Below, in pieces: positions 24,399-33,242 of a stretch of 64,000 nt of DNA. Source of the DNA: Deltaproteobacteria bacterium (GTDB lineage: Bacteria; Desulfobacterota; GWC2-55-46); the NCBI GenBank assembly GCA_016219015.1, contig JACRCL010000031.1, positions 123,384 to 187,383 on the forward strand, written 5' to 3'. Numbering within the stretch: position 1 is the first letter of the stretch; each line of letters opens with the position of its first letter. Position numbers and translations under genes: made by a program. A model generated the notes under the pieces. The model had not been told where the DNA came from. It ran no database searches and saw nothing but the letters and a program-made list of their open reading frames with translations.

Positions 24399-26576
24399 TC
24401 AATTGAGGTTGGACGCCGTTGCCCCGCCTCCGGCCCCCTCCATGAGCGCCGGCGCGTCGAGTATGAGCGCGACCTTCCCGTTGCCCGTTATCGTGGCGCC
24501 CGCTATGCCCTTCACGTCCCTGTAGACGCGTCCGAGCGGCTTTATCACCGTCTGCACCTCCCCGTAGAGGTCGTCCACCACGAACCCCGCCTTCTGCCCC
24601 GCGCACCGGACGACCACGATGTTCTCGAACCGGGCCTCCTGGCCCTGCGTCCCGAAGAAGTCCCTCAGGCGTATGTACGGCAGCATCTCGCCCCTGAGGT
24701 TCATATACCGCCTCCTGTTTGCCGCCCGTCTCTCCGCCTCCGAGAACTCGACGCATTCGACCACCATGTCAAGCGGTATCACGTAAGACGACCCCCCTAC
24801 CCCGACCATGAAGCCGTCTATTATAGCGAGCGTAAGCGGCAGACGTATGCGTACCGTCGTGCCGGAGCGCCCGTCGCTCTCGACGTCAACGGCGCCCCTG
24901 AGCGCTTCGATGTTGCGCTTGACCACGTCCATGCCCACGCCCCTGCCCGATAGTTTCGTCACCTGTTCGGCCGTTGAGAACCCGGGCTCGAAGATGAGGC
25001 GGAATAGCTCGCTGTCCGAAGGCGTCTGGGCCGGGCTCAGCAGGCCCAGGGCGCAGGCCTTCTTGAATATCCTCTCCCTGCTCAGCCCCCTGCCGTCGTC
25101 CGATACCTCTATGACGATACTCCCGGCGTCGTGATAGGCGTTCAGCCGCACCGTCCCCTTCGGGGCTTTGCCTTTGGAGGCCCTCTCCTCCGGCATCTCG
25201 ATCCCGTGGTCGGCCGCGTTCCTCACGAGGTGCATGAGCGGGTCGTTTATCTTCTCTATCACGGTCTTGTCGAGCTCGGTCTCCCCGCCGCTTATCTTTA
25301 GCTCGATATCCTTGCCGGAGTCGCGGCCTATGTCCCTTATGACCCTGTTAAAGCGGCTGAAGGTCTCCCCTATGGGGACCATCCTCATCCTCATGGCGTT
25401 ATCCCTTATCTCCTCCACGAGGCGGGACATGATTGAGGCGGACTCCGTAAGCCAGCCGTCCTTTAAGCGCCGGGCGTGCTGGCCCATGTTCGCGCCCGAT
25501 ATCACCAGCTCGCCCACGAGGTTAATGAGAGAATCGAGCTTGTTGGCGTCTATCCTCATGGTGCGCGCCTCCTTCGACCGGCTCGCCTGGCTGAGCTTCT
25601 GCCTCTCAAGTGCCGCGTCGACCACTTCGGGGTATATCATGCCCTCGTTCACCATTATCTCGCCAAGGAGCCTTTTATGCTGCTCCGCGCCTGCGTCCTC
25701 CCCTTTCTGCATATCGAGCGCCTCATCAAGCTCATGCTGGGTAAGCGCGCCCCCTTTGATGAGTATCTCCCCGAGCAAAAGAAAATCCTCGGGCAGGCTC
25801 CTTATCATATCCATGTAGGCCTCGACCCTGCTGTGGGGAGGGAGTATGTGGATGACGGAGCCCTCACGCGCGAACTCGAAGACGTCCTCGATGGTCTTCT
25901 TGTCGAACTCGCTCCTGAAGTCCACCTCCAGGCCGAGGTAGCATTCCTCCGGGTCCATCTCCGGGGCCGCGGGCATGCGCTCGAAGAGCGGCGTGATGCT
26001 TATCGTCTCCCCGAGCCCGGCGAGATAATTGAGGAACGAGGCCGGGTCCATCCCGTTCCTGAACAGGTCCCCGTTGAAGCGTATCGAGATATGCCAGGCG
26101 TTCGTGGCCGCGAGCCTCCCTTCCCCGGCCTCAGCGCCGGAGGTCTCCTTCTCCGTGGTTTTATCCGGCGCGTCCCCGCGCCCGCCGATGCACGAGCCGA
26201 GCCTCTTTACGAGCTCCGCTTCCCGGCTCAAGAGCCCCTGCGAAAGTCCGGCCCCGGAAGAAGCGCAATCGACAAGGACCTGGATATGGTCCCTGCACTC
26301 GAAAAGGACCTCTATTATCTTTTTATCGATGCGTATCTCGTTCTCGCGCACCTTGCAGAGAAGGTTCTCCACCGCGTGGGTGAACCTCTCCACGGACTCT
26401 ATCCCGAGCACGCCCGAGGAGCCTTTTATGGTATGCGCCGAGCGGAAGAGCGAGTTTATCGTCTCCTGGTCACCGGGTGAGCCTTCGAGCCTTAAAAGCG
26501 CGCCCTCCATCTCCTGCAGCAGCTCGATGCTCTCCGTCACGAAGGTCTGTCTTGCCTCGCTGAGGTCTATCTCCAT
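24399..26576 (-). CDS. cheA: Chemotaxis histidine kinase CheA with MshEN-like repeats
   Basis: 725 residues. The Hpt domain carries phospho-acceptor His48 (RSAHTIKGSSG). Residues 160-247 form a likely response-regulator-binding P2 domain. Residues 266-328 hold two copies of an LGEIxxxxGxxxxxExxxALxxQ motif like the MshEN/GspE N-terminal fold, which binds c-di-GMP in other proteins. Dimerisation helices, ATPase domain (MHLVRNAADHGIE, DDGRGL, SGRGVGMDVV) and a CheW-like domain (FMVGVGGSSYVIPLD) follow. It heads the operon; a repeat element separates it from STAS-cheY upstream. Confidence 0.95.
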   Translation of the reverse strand: MEIDLSEARQTFVTESIELLQEMEGALLRLEGSPGDQETINSLFRSAHTIKGSSGVLGIESVERFTHAVENLLCKVRENEIRIDKKIIEVLFECRDHIQVLVDCASSGAGLSQGLLSREAELVKRLGSCIGGRGDAPDKTTEKETSGAEAGEGRLAATNAWHISIRFNGDLFRNGMDPASFLNYLAGLGETISITPLFERMPAAPEMDPEECYLGLEVDFRSEFDKKTIEDVFEFAREGSVIHILPPHSRVEAYMDMIRSLPEDFLLLGEILIKGGALTQHELDEALDMQKGEDAGAEQHKRLLGEIMVNEGMIYPEVVDAALERQKLSQASRSKEARTMRIDANKLDSLINLVGELVISGANMGQHARRLKDGWLTESASIMSRLVEEIRDNAMRMRMVPIGETFSRFNRVIRDIGRDSGKDIELKISGGETELDKTVIEKINDPLMHLVRNAADHGIEMPEERASKGKAPKGTVRLNAYHDAGSIVIEVSDDGRGLSRERIFKKACALGLLSPAQTPSDSELFRLIFEPGFSTAEQVTKLSGRGVGMDVVKRNIEALRGAVDVESDGRSGTTVRIRLPLTLAIIDGFMVGVGGSSYVIPLDMVVECVEFSEAERRAANRRRYMNLRGEMLPYIRLRDFFGTQGQEARFENIVVVRCAGQKAGFVVDDLYGEVQTVIKPLGRVYRDVKGIAGATITGNGKVALILDAPALMEGAGGGATASNLN

Positions 26577-26631
26577 TTCCTTCCCCTGAAGTTATTGTTT
26601 TAGCATGTTACTAAAAACTCAAAATCACACA

Positions 26632-26754
26632 CAGGCTGCTCAAAAAGTTCGAGATGCAAGGAGTCGAAAAATGAGTCATGAGTCGTACTCTTTTGTACGT
26701 CGCAATGACGAATTTTGAAGACGACGCCGCAGATTGAGCTTTTTCAGCAGCCTG
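26632..26754 (+). repeat. CAGGCTGCT inverted-repeat element, copy 3
   Basis: A 123-bp copy in the same orientation as copy 1. It sits between cheA and the STAS gene; its right end touches the STAS stop codon. Confidence 0.85.
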
Positions 26755-27039
26755 TCAATCACACATATTGTAAAGCTCAAAGACCGCCGACGTCGCCTGG
26801 CTGTGCGCGGTTATCCTCAATTCCTTGCCCAGGAGCTTCGCTTCCTTTTTCGCGAGCACAAGGAGCTGCAGCCCCGAGGTATCGAGTTCGGAGACGCCCG
26901 AGAGGTCTATCTCCAGGCGGGCAGGGCCGTCGAGCGTTTCAAGCAGCGCCTTTTTAATGTCGAGGGCGTTGTATATCGTCATCTCCCCTTCTATCCCGAG
27001 CCTGCAAAGGCCCTCGGTCTTTTCCAGTCTGATCTCCAT
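26755..27039 (-). CDS. STAS-domain (anti-sigma antagonist-like) protein
   Basis: 94 residues, one STAS domain. The phosphorylatable serine region appears as LSGVSELDTSGLQLLVLAKKEA, typical of SpoIIAA-like proteins in chemotaxis operons. Such proteins usually switch partners after phosphorylation; no cognate kinase is adjacent. It lies 23 bases after cheY on the same strand. Its TGA stop is immediately followed by the CAGGCTGCT repeat. Confidence 0.9.
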   Translation of the reverse strand: MEIRLEKTEGLCRLGIEGEMTIYNALDIKKALLETLDGPARLEIDLSGVSELDTSGLQLLVLAKKEAKLLGKELRITAHSQATSAVFELYNMCD

Positions 27040-27062
27040 GGTTCTCCTTTCCGGGGATGTTC

Positions 27063-27431
27063 TCAGGGCAGTATCAGCTTGGAGACGGCCTCCAGCATCT
27101 GCTCGGGCTTGAAGGGCTTCACCACCCAGGCCCTCGCGCCCGCCTCCTTGCCCTCCTGCTTCTTCGACTCCTGCGACTCGGTTGTGAGCATTATCACCGG
27201 GGTGAACCTGTAGCCCTGGCTTGCCTTCAGCGCCTTCAGGAAGGATATCCCGTCCATGTTGGGCATGTTCACGTCGCAGACCATCAGGTTTATCTTCTGT
27301 CCGGTGAGCTTGCCGAGGGCGTCTCTTCCGTCGCAGGCCTCGACGACGTCGTATCCGGCCTTCTTCAGGGTGATATTCACCACCTGCCTTATCGAGGCCG
27401 AGTCGTCTATTACCATTATCGTCTTCGCCAT
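27063..27431 (-). CDS. CheY-like single-domain response regulator
   Basis: 122 residues, a lone receiver domain. The acidic pair Asp9/Asp10, phospho-acceptor Asp53 (VCDVNMPNMDG), Thr in LTTESQ and the lysine of VVKPFKPEQ are all present. The position between an MCP-like gene and STAS/cheA supports a CheY role, controlling a motor or another output. Confidence 0.94.
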   Translation of the reverse strand: MAKTIMVIDDSASIRQVVNITLKKAGYDVVEACDGRDALGKLTGQKINLMVCDVNMPNMDGISFLKALKASQGYRFTPVIMLTTESQESKKQEGKEAGARAWVVKPFKPEQMLEAVSKLILP

Positions 27432-27459
27432 TTTGTTCCCTCCTGACAGGCCGCTGAAT

Positions 27460-28803
27460 TTAGAAAAACGTGACGCCGCCCGCCGCCTTGCTTGTTCCGG
27501 CCCAGCCTTGGTCCTTTGCGGCCGCTTTTGCCGGGGCCAGCGCGGTACGGTGGACCTCGCGCTGTTTTTCCATCACGTATGAGCTATTGATCTCCCCCAC
27601 GTCGAACTCCGGCAGCCTGCAGGCGCCGTCGCACTTTTCAGCCATGCCCATGCAGCCTTTCAGCCCCGCTATAAAGGCCTGGGTATCGGCCACGGTCTTT
27701 ATTACGAGCTCTATCTGCTGGCGCACTATGTCCTGGAACTGGACGTCAGCGAGGAGCTCGATCACCTCGGCGGCCACTTCGGAACTGCTCATGCTCACCT
27801 GATCGAGTATCTGCCTGTTGAGGCCCTCGAGCCTCGTGTAGCTCTCGGCGAGCCCGGCGAGCTGGGCCTCCAGGCTCTGGAACAGGGCCGATTCCTTCTT
27901 CTTGTTCTGCTGGTCCAGCTTCGCGGAGAACTGCCTCTCTATGTCGTCGGCTATCTGCGTCATGGCCTGGCCTACCTTGTTGGAAGCCTGCTCGGACTGG
28001 GTGGAGAGCTTGCGGACCTCGGACGCCACTATCGAAAACCCCCTGCCGTGCTCGCCCGCCCTGGCGGCCTCTATCGCCGCGTTAAGCGCGAGCAGGTTAG
28101 TCTGGTCGCTTATCTCCTTCAGGAGGTCGATGAGGCTGACCATTGACCTCGCCTTTTTCGCGAGCGCCAGTACGGTCCTGTAGTCTTCGTCTGCCTCAAT
28201 GAGCCGTCTGTCTATGTAATCCCGGAGGTCCTTTATCGTGCCGCTGTTATCGGCGATGGTCCCGCGCGACCGGGCCGCGAGCGCTTCGCTCTGGCCGTTA
28301 AGCGACGAGATGGTAGACTGCATGGCCCCCATGGAACCGTCTATCCCCTGCGCCTTGCCTATGATGCGTCCGGCGGCGGTATCCGTATCGTTTATAATGC
28401 TCTTCAAGTGCCCCTTCATAAGCCTCGCCACGTCCTGCTGGGAGGCGAAGAACCGGAGGACCTTTTCCTCCCTGTTCCTGTAGTGGGCGCTCTTCCCGGC
28501 AAGCGCGTCAAGAAGCTCCTTTTCAGTTGCCGCTGCCAGGTACGGTCTTCCCTGAGACCGCTTGAGCGTTATCGCAAGCATCATCCACGCCCCGAGCGCC
28601 GCCCAGAAGGCGTCCGCCATTGCCCGCGAGTGCCGGGGATGGAGCATGCCTCCAGTGAGGCTCTGGATGTACCCCCCGAGCAGCAACTCGATAGAAACGG
28701 CAAGCAGCATGGCCGCAAAAACCGAGACGACCGCAATTTTTTTATACGCGGACAGGCGCAAAAAAAGAAACTTCTCCGGCCCGCCCAGGTTCTTCTTCTC
28801 CAT
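27460..28803 (-). CDS. MCP-like signalling protein without periplasmic sensor
   Basis: 447 residues. Two helices (about 22-48 and 63-82) are joined by a very short loop, so there is no real periplasmic domain. The signalling tip [41 protein letters not shown] is kept, given here only by its ends: [10 protein letters not shown] and ASEVRKLS. The following segment [17 protein letters not shown] resembles the FQDIxRQ motif of CheZ-like helices. The C-terminal tail has four Cys ([12 protein letters not shown]). It is the first gene upstream of cheY and may sense membrane or cytoplasmic state. Confidence 0.9.
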   Translation of the reverse strand: MEKKNLGGPEKFLFLRLSAYKKIAVVSVFAAMLLAVSIELLLGGYIQSLTGGMLHPRHSRAMADAFWAALGAWMMLAITLKRSQGRPYLAAATEKELLDALAGKSAHYRNREEKVLRFFASQQDVARLMKGHLKSIINDTDTAAGRIIGKAQGIDGSMGAMQSTISSLNGQSEALAARSRGTIADNSGTIKDLRDYIDRRLIEADEDYRTVLALAKKARSMVSLIDLLKEISDQTNLLALNAAIEAARAGEHGRGFSIVASEVRKLSTQSEQASNKVGQAMTQIADDIERQFSAKLDQQNKKKESALFQSLEAQLAGLAESYTRLEGLNRQILDQVSMSSSEVAAEVIELLADVQFQDIVRQQIELVIKTVADTQAFIAGLKGCMGMAEKCDGACRLPEFDVGEINSSYVMEKQREVHRTALAPAKAAAKDQGWAGTSKAAGGVTFF

Positions 28804-29405
28804 AATCTCTCTTTACATGTTTTTACGCCGTCTTTTGCTTTATATCGGAGCGATAAGATGGGGCTGGATAGGCAAAAGGGCTGATTCTGGACAGCCGGAG
28901 GTATGATTTTAATGTATACCTAAGGTCTATACGGGGAACGCCAAAGGGTTAGGTTTGATGACGCGGGCTTTCGCCGATCCATCTTTGCAGGAAGCTATCG
29001 GGCTGCTTGAAAAGAGCTACAGCGGAGTTAATACAAATTAGCGCGGTCCAAAGAAAAAGAGGCTACGGCAACGCCGTAACCCCTTGGCACTTAGTTCTAC
29101 GGGTCGCTGGAGATCCTTGCGGTATTCCTCATCTGGATATTTTATTCGGCGGACATTCTCCTCTTCAGCGCCGCTATCGCCAGGACGGCTACTGGCCTTT
29201 GGCACATTGATCCCGAGGACCAGCAGCGTTATGGCGATGGCGAAAACGCCGTCGCTGAACGCCTCAATGCGCCCTGTTTCTTTTCGTTCGCGTATTTCGG
29301 ACATGGGGATATCTCCTCCGCAGGTGCGCGTTCAGGTCTAAGGGTCCGGGTCCCTGTTGATAGGAACCGGCGACGTTCTCTATCAATAGATATCGCGATA
29401 CGGTG
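28804..29405. other. Intergenic with a gene fragment
   Basis: About 600 bases hold only the TMEM175-like fragment (29038-29304). A 27-codon frame begins at about 28957 but has no good ribosome site. No promoter or terminator is clear. Confidence 0.5.
29038..29304 (-). pseudogene. N-terminal fragment of a TMEM175/DUF1211 potassium channel
   Basis: An 88-codon frame opens with RIEAFSDGVFAIAITLLVLGI, given here as the motif FSDGVFAIAITLLVLG, the first-helix signature of TMEM175-family channels. After NVP the sequence turns hydrophilic and unrelated (PGDSGAEEENVRR). Full-length members have about 200 residues and six helices. The other two frames do not resume the family pattern. It is therefore a truncated remnant. 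Confidence 0.7.
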
Positions 29406-30128
29406 TTATTCCGTTCGTTCCCGTCTTTTTTTATGTGCAAGCTCTTCCATGAGCTCCATCTGGATCTGCTGGATCTCCATCAGCCGCTCCCACTGATTCA
29501 TGAGAAGATGGTCGATCTTCTCGTGCAGGTGGCGGATCTCCAGTTCCGCCTTGAGGTTGATACGATAATCATGCTCCGCCTGCAGGCGGTCCCTTGCCTC
29601 CTGGCGGTTCTGGCTCATGAGAATGACCGGGGCCTGCATGGCGGCAAGACACGAAAGGATCAGGTTGAGAAAAATATAAGGATAGGGGTCAAAGGGCTTC
29701 ATGAGCATGACAACGGTATTCATTACGATCCATATCAATAGTATTGCGCTGAAGATGCCTATAAAGAGCCAGCTGCCGCCAAAGTCGGCAAGCTTGTCCG
29801 ACATTATTTCCCCGAAGCCGCGTTGCCGGTCGTACTCGACATTGATGTTTTGCGACAGGAGTTCCTGCTCTTTGAGGCTTTTTATAACCTGCTCCTCCAG
29901 TACGGACAGCTCGCCCTTATCAGCTTTGATGACATCCTTCACATACTCCGCCCGATAGCGATTGAGATCGGCAATACAGATAAAGCCCTGTGAGGACCAG
30001 TCGGGGTGGGCCGCCATGATCTTCTCGACGATCGGTCCCCGAACGATTCCCGCAGACAGCACCCCGCTCAATTTCATTTGTTTTTTGCAAACCTGGCAAA
30101 TGACCATCTCTTGCCGGAATTTGGCCAT
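29406..30128 (-). CDS. DUF1003 membrane protein
   Basis: 240 residues. A CxxC pair (VICQVCKK) begins the N-terminal domain. Two transmembrane helices (about 117-140 and 150-172) match DUF1003, with FGGSWLFIGIF...IWIVMNT, PYPYIFLNLILS and MSQNRQEARDR. A coiled coil ends the protein. Function is unknown; relatives may be linked to cation transport. Base use differs slightly from the chemotaxis genes, and it lies next to a broken channel gene. Confidence 0.85.
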   Translation of the reverse strand: MAKFRQEMVICQVCKKQMKLSGVLSAGIVRGPIVEKIMAAHPDWSSQGFICIADLNRYRAEYVKDVIKADKGELSVLEEQVIKSLKEQELLSQNINVEYDRQRGFGEIMSDKLADFGGSWLFIGIFSAILLIWIVMNTVVMLMKPFDPYPYIFLNLILSCLAAMQAPVILMSQNRQEARDRLQAEHDYRINLKAELEIRHLHEKIDHLLMNQWERLMEIQQIQMELMEELAHKKRRERTE

Positions 30129-30444
30129 GATAACATCACCTCCCGCGTAGGTCGCTTCCCGGTAAATGTCGTGGCATCAGAGCTCATGATGTCGCTTATC
30201 GGCAAATGGTACTGGCTTTTAGCAGGTTGCTGAAAAAGTCCGTCCCGGACTTTTTCAGCAACGGCTTGTCCGATGTCGATTCGTCCAAATCTCGCAATTT
30301 GGCAATCCATCCATGGATTGCCTATCAGGTTGCGTTTTTCCGCAACCTGATAGGACCTTTGATAATTTGCTGGACGAAGCTGGCGGCATATTACCCGGTG
30401 AAATGGATATTATTCCACTAAGGACATTCCAGATATTGTTTTTC
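30129..30444. other. Intergenic with a composite repeat
   Basis: Mostly occupied by the palindromic element at 30221-30353. No gene seen. Confidence 0.6.
30221..30353. repeat. Composite palindromic repeat, second copy
   Basis: It begins AGCAGGTTGCTGAAAAAGTCC and its mirror GGACTTTTTCAGCAA, then ATTTGGCAATCCATCCATGG, and closes with a CAGGTTGCG/CGCAACCTG hairpin. The modules match those at 10391-10546. Confidence 0.65.
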
Positions 30445-30609
30445 TCATTTTGTTTCTTCAAATAATCCTTCTTCACAAGCCCACATATACAACTCGATGG
30501 AAAGCTTCTCAAAGGAGGCTAAATCCTTGCTTCTGTCCCCGGTTAATTCAACCGAGAACATTTTTTCACGAGTCTTTTCGGTTTTCATTGCTTGTATATT
30601 CAGTTTCAT
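30445..30609 (-). CDS. Small protein, 54 aa
   Basis: I chose the ATG at 30609 because GGAGG lies six bases before it; the longer frame reaches into non-coding sequence. It is charged (KTEKTREKMFS) with an amphipathic C-terminal helix (FEKLSIELYMWACEEGLF). No family recognised. It is isolated among repeats. Confidence 0.45.
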   Translation of the reverse strand: MKLNIQAMKTEKTREKMFSVELTGDRSKDLASFEKLSIELYMWACEEGLFEETK

Positions 30610-31374
30610 ATTTAACCTCCGCAGCATGTGGATATTTCCCATTTTAGCATGAAGAAACTTCCATACCGTATGGCTGCATTTTTGGTCTCTATCAGGCTGT
30701 TTACTTCGGCCAAATCGTAGTTGTAAATGCATAGCGAGCATGAGCGAGCGAATAGAAATTAACTTCCTTACATTTGGATGATTACCGCAGCTTGTCTGAG
30801 GTAATCATCCAAAAGCCATGCATGGACTTTTTCAACATCCTGCCATAATCCCGAAGACTCCGGCAATTTTCCGGCGCCGTATTTCAGCAAGGAGTATAAA
30901 GGCGCGAGCCATTTAATACATAATATACCATATCTCATGCATTTATCGCTGGATGCGGAGTATAACGAAAAATCTTGAAAAATATCCATCCGTTCTAATG
31001 AAATGGCGCGCGGGCTGCTGTCTGAACCGACAGCCTTCAAGTCTATCGCAGACCTCGATATTCCTACCGGCAATAAATACTTATTAAGGCGCCTGTCTAT
31101 TAGCGCGGGTTGAACACATATCGCTGCCGTGCGGCGGCAGCCCTTATTTATGCGCACGGGCCTTGGCGTGGATATTTATCGCAGGTAACGGCGCATGAAC
31201 GAGCGAGGGGAGATTCAATAATAAGCCTTGTCTTCTTTGAGATTATGTGAGATGATATGTTAAATGAAGTTCCGGAAGTCCTTGTTGTTTACAGCCGCAA
31301 AGACCTTCTCTTTGCGGTTTTTTTTATGACTTGCCTCCGAAAGCTTCAAATACTTGAAAAGGAGGTATATCATC
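30610..31374. other. Long intergenic region with degenerate repeats
   Basis: A worn composite repeat covers about 30692-30842 (GCGAGCATGAGCGAGCGAAT and a TTGGATGATTACC/GGTAATCATCCAA hairpin). The 129-codon minus frame at 30768-31157 begins outside and ends inside it and is unconvincing. The last part is the cold-shock leader. Confidence 0.5.
31295..31325 (+). terminator. Terminator-like hairpin in the cold-shock gene leader
   Basis: CCGCAAAG/CTTTGCGG stem with a seven-base loop and eight T residues, ending 50 bases before the csp ATG. If the csp transcript begins upstream, this could be an attenuator; otherwise it ends an older transcript. Confidence 0.65.
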
Positions 31375-31575
31375 ATGGCAAACGGAACTGTTAAGTGGTT
31401 CAATGATTCCAAAGGCTTCGGCTTCATCAGCAAAGAAGAAGGCGGAGACGTTTTTGTGCACTTTGCAGACATTCAGGACCAGGGATTCAAGTCCCTGGCC
31501 GAAGGTCAGGCGGTGAGTTTTGACGTTGTCGATGGACCCAAGGGCCCCAAGGCGACTAACGTAGTAAAGCTCTAA
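31375..31575 (+). CDS. Cold-shock-domain protein
   Basis: 66 residues, one OB-fold nucleic-acid-binding domain. RNP1 (KGFGFIS) and RNP2 (DVFVHFAD) are intact, with the usual start [17 protein letters not shown] lies about nine bases before the ATG at 31375; an in-frame ATG at 31354 is less likely. It binds single-stranded RNA/DNA and melts RNA structure. A terminator-like hairpin lies in its leader and a strong terminator follows. Confidence 0.96.
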   Translation: MANGTVKWFNDSKGFGFISKEEGGDVFVHFADIQDQGFKSLAEGQAVSFDVVDGPKGPKATNVVKL

Positions 31576-31581
31576 GCTGAT

Positions 31582-31624
31582 AAAGAGGCAGACCTGTTTC
31601 CTAAGGGTCTGCCTCTTTATAAAA
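31582..31624 (+). terminator. Terminator after the cold-shock gene
   Basis: AAAGAGGCAGACC/GGTCTGCCTCTTT stem, 11-base loop, with A and T runs on both sides. Confidence 0.85.
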
Positions 31625-31810
31625 AACCAAAACGCAGCGTCATTCGCTTTTTATACCACTCTAAACCTGCCTTCAAAAGCTGCCCGCTGTCAAAACGGCG
31701 TATTTATTCCGAACCCTCAGGCATAAGACGCTGTGTTTATGTCCCCGGTCTCAACACACTTCACGGAAAGTTTTTCATCACTGTTTTAAAAGGTCCCCTC
31801 ATCCACGATA

Positions 31811-31830
31811 CGGAATACCATCATATTCCG
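31811..31830. promoter_or_regulatory. Operator-like palindrome upstream of the XRE gene
   Basis: CGGAATA and TATTCCG arms flank CCATCA. It lies 63 bases before the XRE start and could be an autoregulatory operator. Only one site is visible. Confidence 0.4.
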
Positions 31831-31892
31831 AAGTTGATATCATATTTGCGGTGATACGCAACCTTACACGGCATTTAAGCCCAGGGCCAGAC

Positions 31893-32138
31893 ATGAAGAA
31901 AAAAATTATAATGGCAGATGACAAGGCATCTCTTGCAAAAGAGATGTTGGACAGGCTTGAGGCTTTAAGGAAGGAAAAGAACCTTAAAGAGGAGTATGTG
32001 GCTAAACAGCTTGGGATCGAAAGAGCCGCGTATATCGGCAAGGAAAACGGGGCAATCCCCATTAGCGTAAAAGAGTGGCTAAGGATCTCGGATATTATGG
32101 AAGTAAAACTGATCTATTTTTTAAAGGATAACGCATGA
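31893..32138 (+). CDS. XRE-family helix-turn-helix protein, paralogue A
   Basis: 81 residues from the ATG at 31893; a later ATG at MADDKAS is also possible. The HTH is RLEALRKEKNLKEEYVAKQLGIERAAY, cited by its key part EEYVAKQLGIERAAYIGKE, followed by NGAIPISVKEWLRISDIM. The protein at 35993-36370 has the same YVAxxLGIxRxxYxxKENGAIPI core, so the two are paralogues. They flank the tRNA-Glu island. It is probably a transcriptional regulator. Confidence 0.85.
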   Translation: MKKKIIMADDKASLAKEMLDRLEALRKEKNLKEEYVAKQLGIERAAYIGKENGAIPISVKEWLRISDIMEVKLIYFLKDNA

Positions 32139-32249
32139 GCTGAGGGCCGACTTTGCCTTCGGAGTCAACCGGAAAACCATAGCCGAAAATTTTATGGCTA
32201 TGCATGGAGCGGCAGCTGCAGGCGCTGTTCAGTGGAAGGAGCGAGTGTA

Positions 32250-32723
32250 ATGGAAAAGATCAAGCGTATAGCTTTGGTGGCTCACGATAATAGAAAAAAA
32301 GACCTGATCGAATGGGCTGAATGGAATTTTGATGTTTTAACACGTCATAAATTAATATCTACAGGAACAACGGGCAGGTTGGTTGAAGAAGCTATTAAAA
32401 AAAAGTTAACAGATGAGGATGCCGGCGATTTCGCGGTAACGAAATTAAAATCAGGTCCGCTGGGCGGAGACCAGCAGTTGGGAGCAATGATAGCGGAGGG
32501 GAGCATCGATCTGATAATATTCCTGTGGGATCCCATGCAACCGCAACCCCATGATGTTGATGTAAAAGCACTCTTGAGGATATCCGTTTTATACAATATC
32601 CCGACTGCCTGTAATCGTTCCACGGCAGACTTTCTGATCTCGTCACCTCTATTAGATGCCTCGTATGAGCCGGCACTCAAAGATTATTCAAAGTATATAG
32701 GGCGGACTGTACGGTATGAGTAA
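32250..32723 (+). CDS. mgsA: Methylglyoxal synthase
   Basis: 157 residues. It converts dihydroxyacetone phosphate to methylglyoxal, bypassing lower glycolysis under phosphate stress. The family motifs are all present: ALVAHDNRKKDL, STGTTG, LKSGPLGGDQQLGA (with the catalytic Asp), DPMQPQPHDVDVKAL and NIPTACNRSTADF. The ATG at 32250 has AAGGAG upstream. It follows the XRE gene on the same strand at about 110 bases. Confidence 0.96.
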   Translation: MEKIKRIALVAHDNRKKDLIEWAEWNFDVLTRHKLISTGTTGRLVEEAIKKKLTDEDAGDFAVTKLKSGPLGGDQQLGAMIAEGSIDLIIFLWDPMQPQPHDVDVKALLRISVLYNIPTACNRSTADFLISSPLLDASYEPALKDYSKYIGRTVRYE

Positions 32724-32828
32724 AAAACCGGGCGGGTTGAGCGTAAGCAAGACCCGACAACTAATATTCTCTCGGAAATATTAGTTCTAAGAACACCTAA
32801 GAATGAAGACTTGCAGGTGTAATCGGTA

Positions 32829-32933
32829 ATGGCCCGGGCCGGGCACAAGAGGTTATCGACGACGATGCGCTACCTGCACTTGGCGCCCGCCTCAAAAAAC
32901 TACCCGGTCAAGCGCATTAAATTCGAGGATTGA
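32829..32933 (+). pseudogene. Tyrosine recombinase (integrase) C-terminal remnant
   Basis: The 34-codon frame reads ARAGHKRLSTTMRYLHLAP and then SKNYPVKRIKFED. This is the end of a phage-type integrase: the GHK box and the catalytic Tyr in MRYLHLAP. The frame is closed upstream by TAA, so only the tail survives. It lies beside a tRNA-Glu 3'-end copy, as expected for a decayed integrative element. Confidence 0.75.
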
Positions 32934-33013
32934 AAGTGCAAAAAGTACTGCATTAACCGGGCCTCCCCGAACGCCGTTATACGCCGCTGTAACGATAATC
33001 AGGTTATAAAAAA

Positions 33014-33065
33014 AGCCCGCAATATCAAGACCTCTCAGCCAAAAACATGATATTGCGGGCTTTTA
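33014..33065. terminator. Bidirectional terminator-like hairpin
   Basis: AGCCCGCAATATCA/TGATATTGCGGGCT, 14-bp stem, 20-base loop, A-run on the left and T-run on the right. It faces the integrase remnant and the SLT-like gene. Confidence 0.65.
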
Positions 33066-33070
33066 TCACC

Positions 33071-33090
33071 TGGCGTCCCCACAGGGATTT
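33071..33090 (-). other. tRNA-Glu 3'-end copy (candidate attachment site)
   Basis: TGGCGTCCCCACAGGGATT matches the 3' end of tRNA-Glu (35422-35440) at 18 of 19 bases. Such copies normally mark integration at a tRNA gene. Confidence 0.6.
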
Positions 33091-33242
33091 TAATGTTGGA
33101 AAATTTATTTATGCCAGTGGAGTTCGTCGTGAGGGCGGCTTAACGCCCGTTAAACCTCAGGGGAGAAGATTATAACCATGATTATTGCAGTTGAAGCGCT
33201 GAATGAACTCAACATATCCCTTATTTGGCAACTCACTCACCC

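Larger units (their letters stand above)
32724..33242. other. Accessory junction: integrase remnant, hairpin, tRNA fragment
   Basis: This 519-base stretch holds the integrase tail at 32829-32933, a hairpin at 33014-33065 and a copied tRNA-Glu 3' end at 33071-33090. Nothing else coding is visible. Confidence 0.7.

Noticed and set aside
30768..31157. 129-codon minus-strand frame
   Set aside because: It ends inside a worn repeat and has no ribosome site or recognisable motif.
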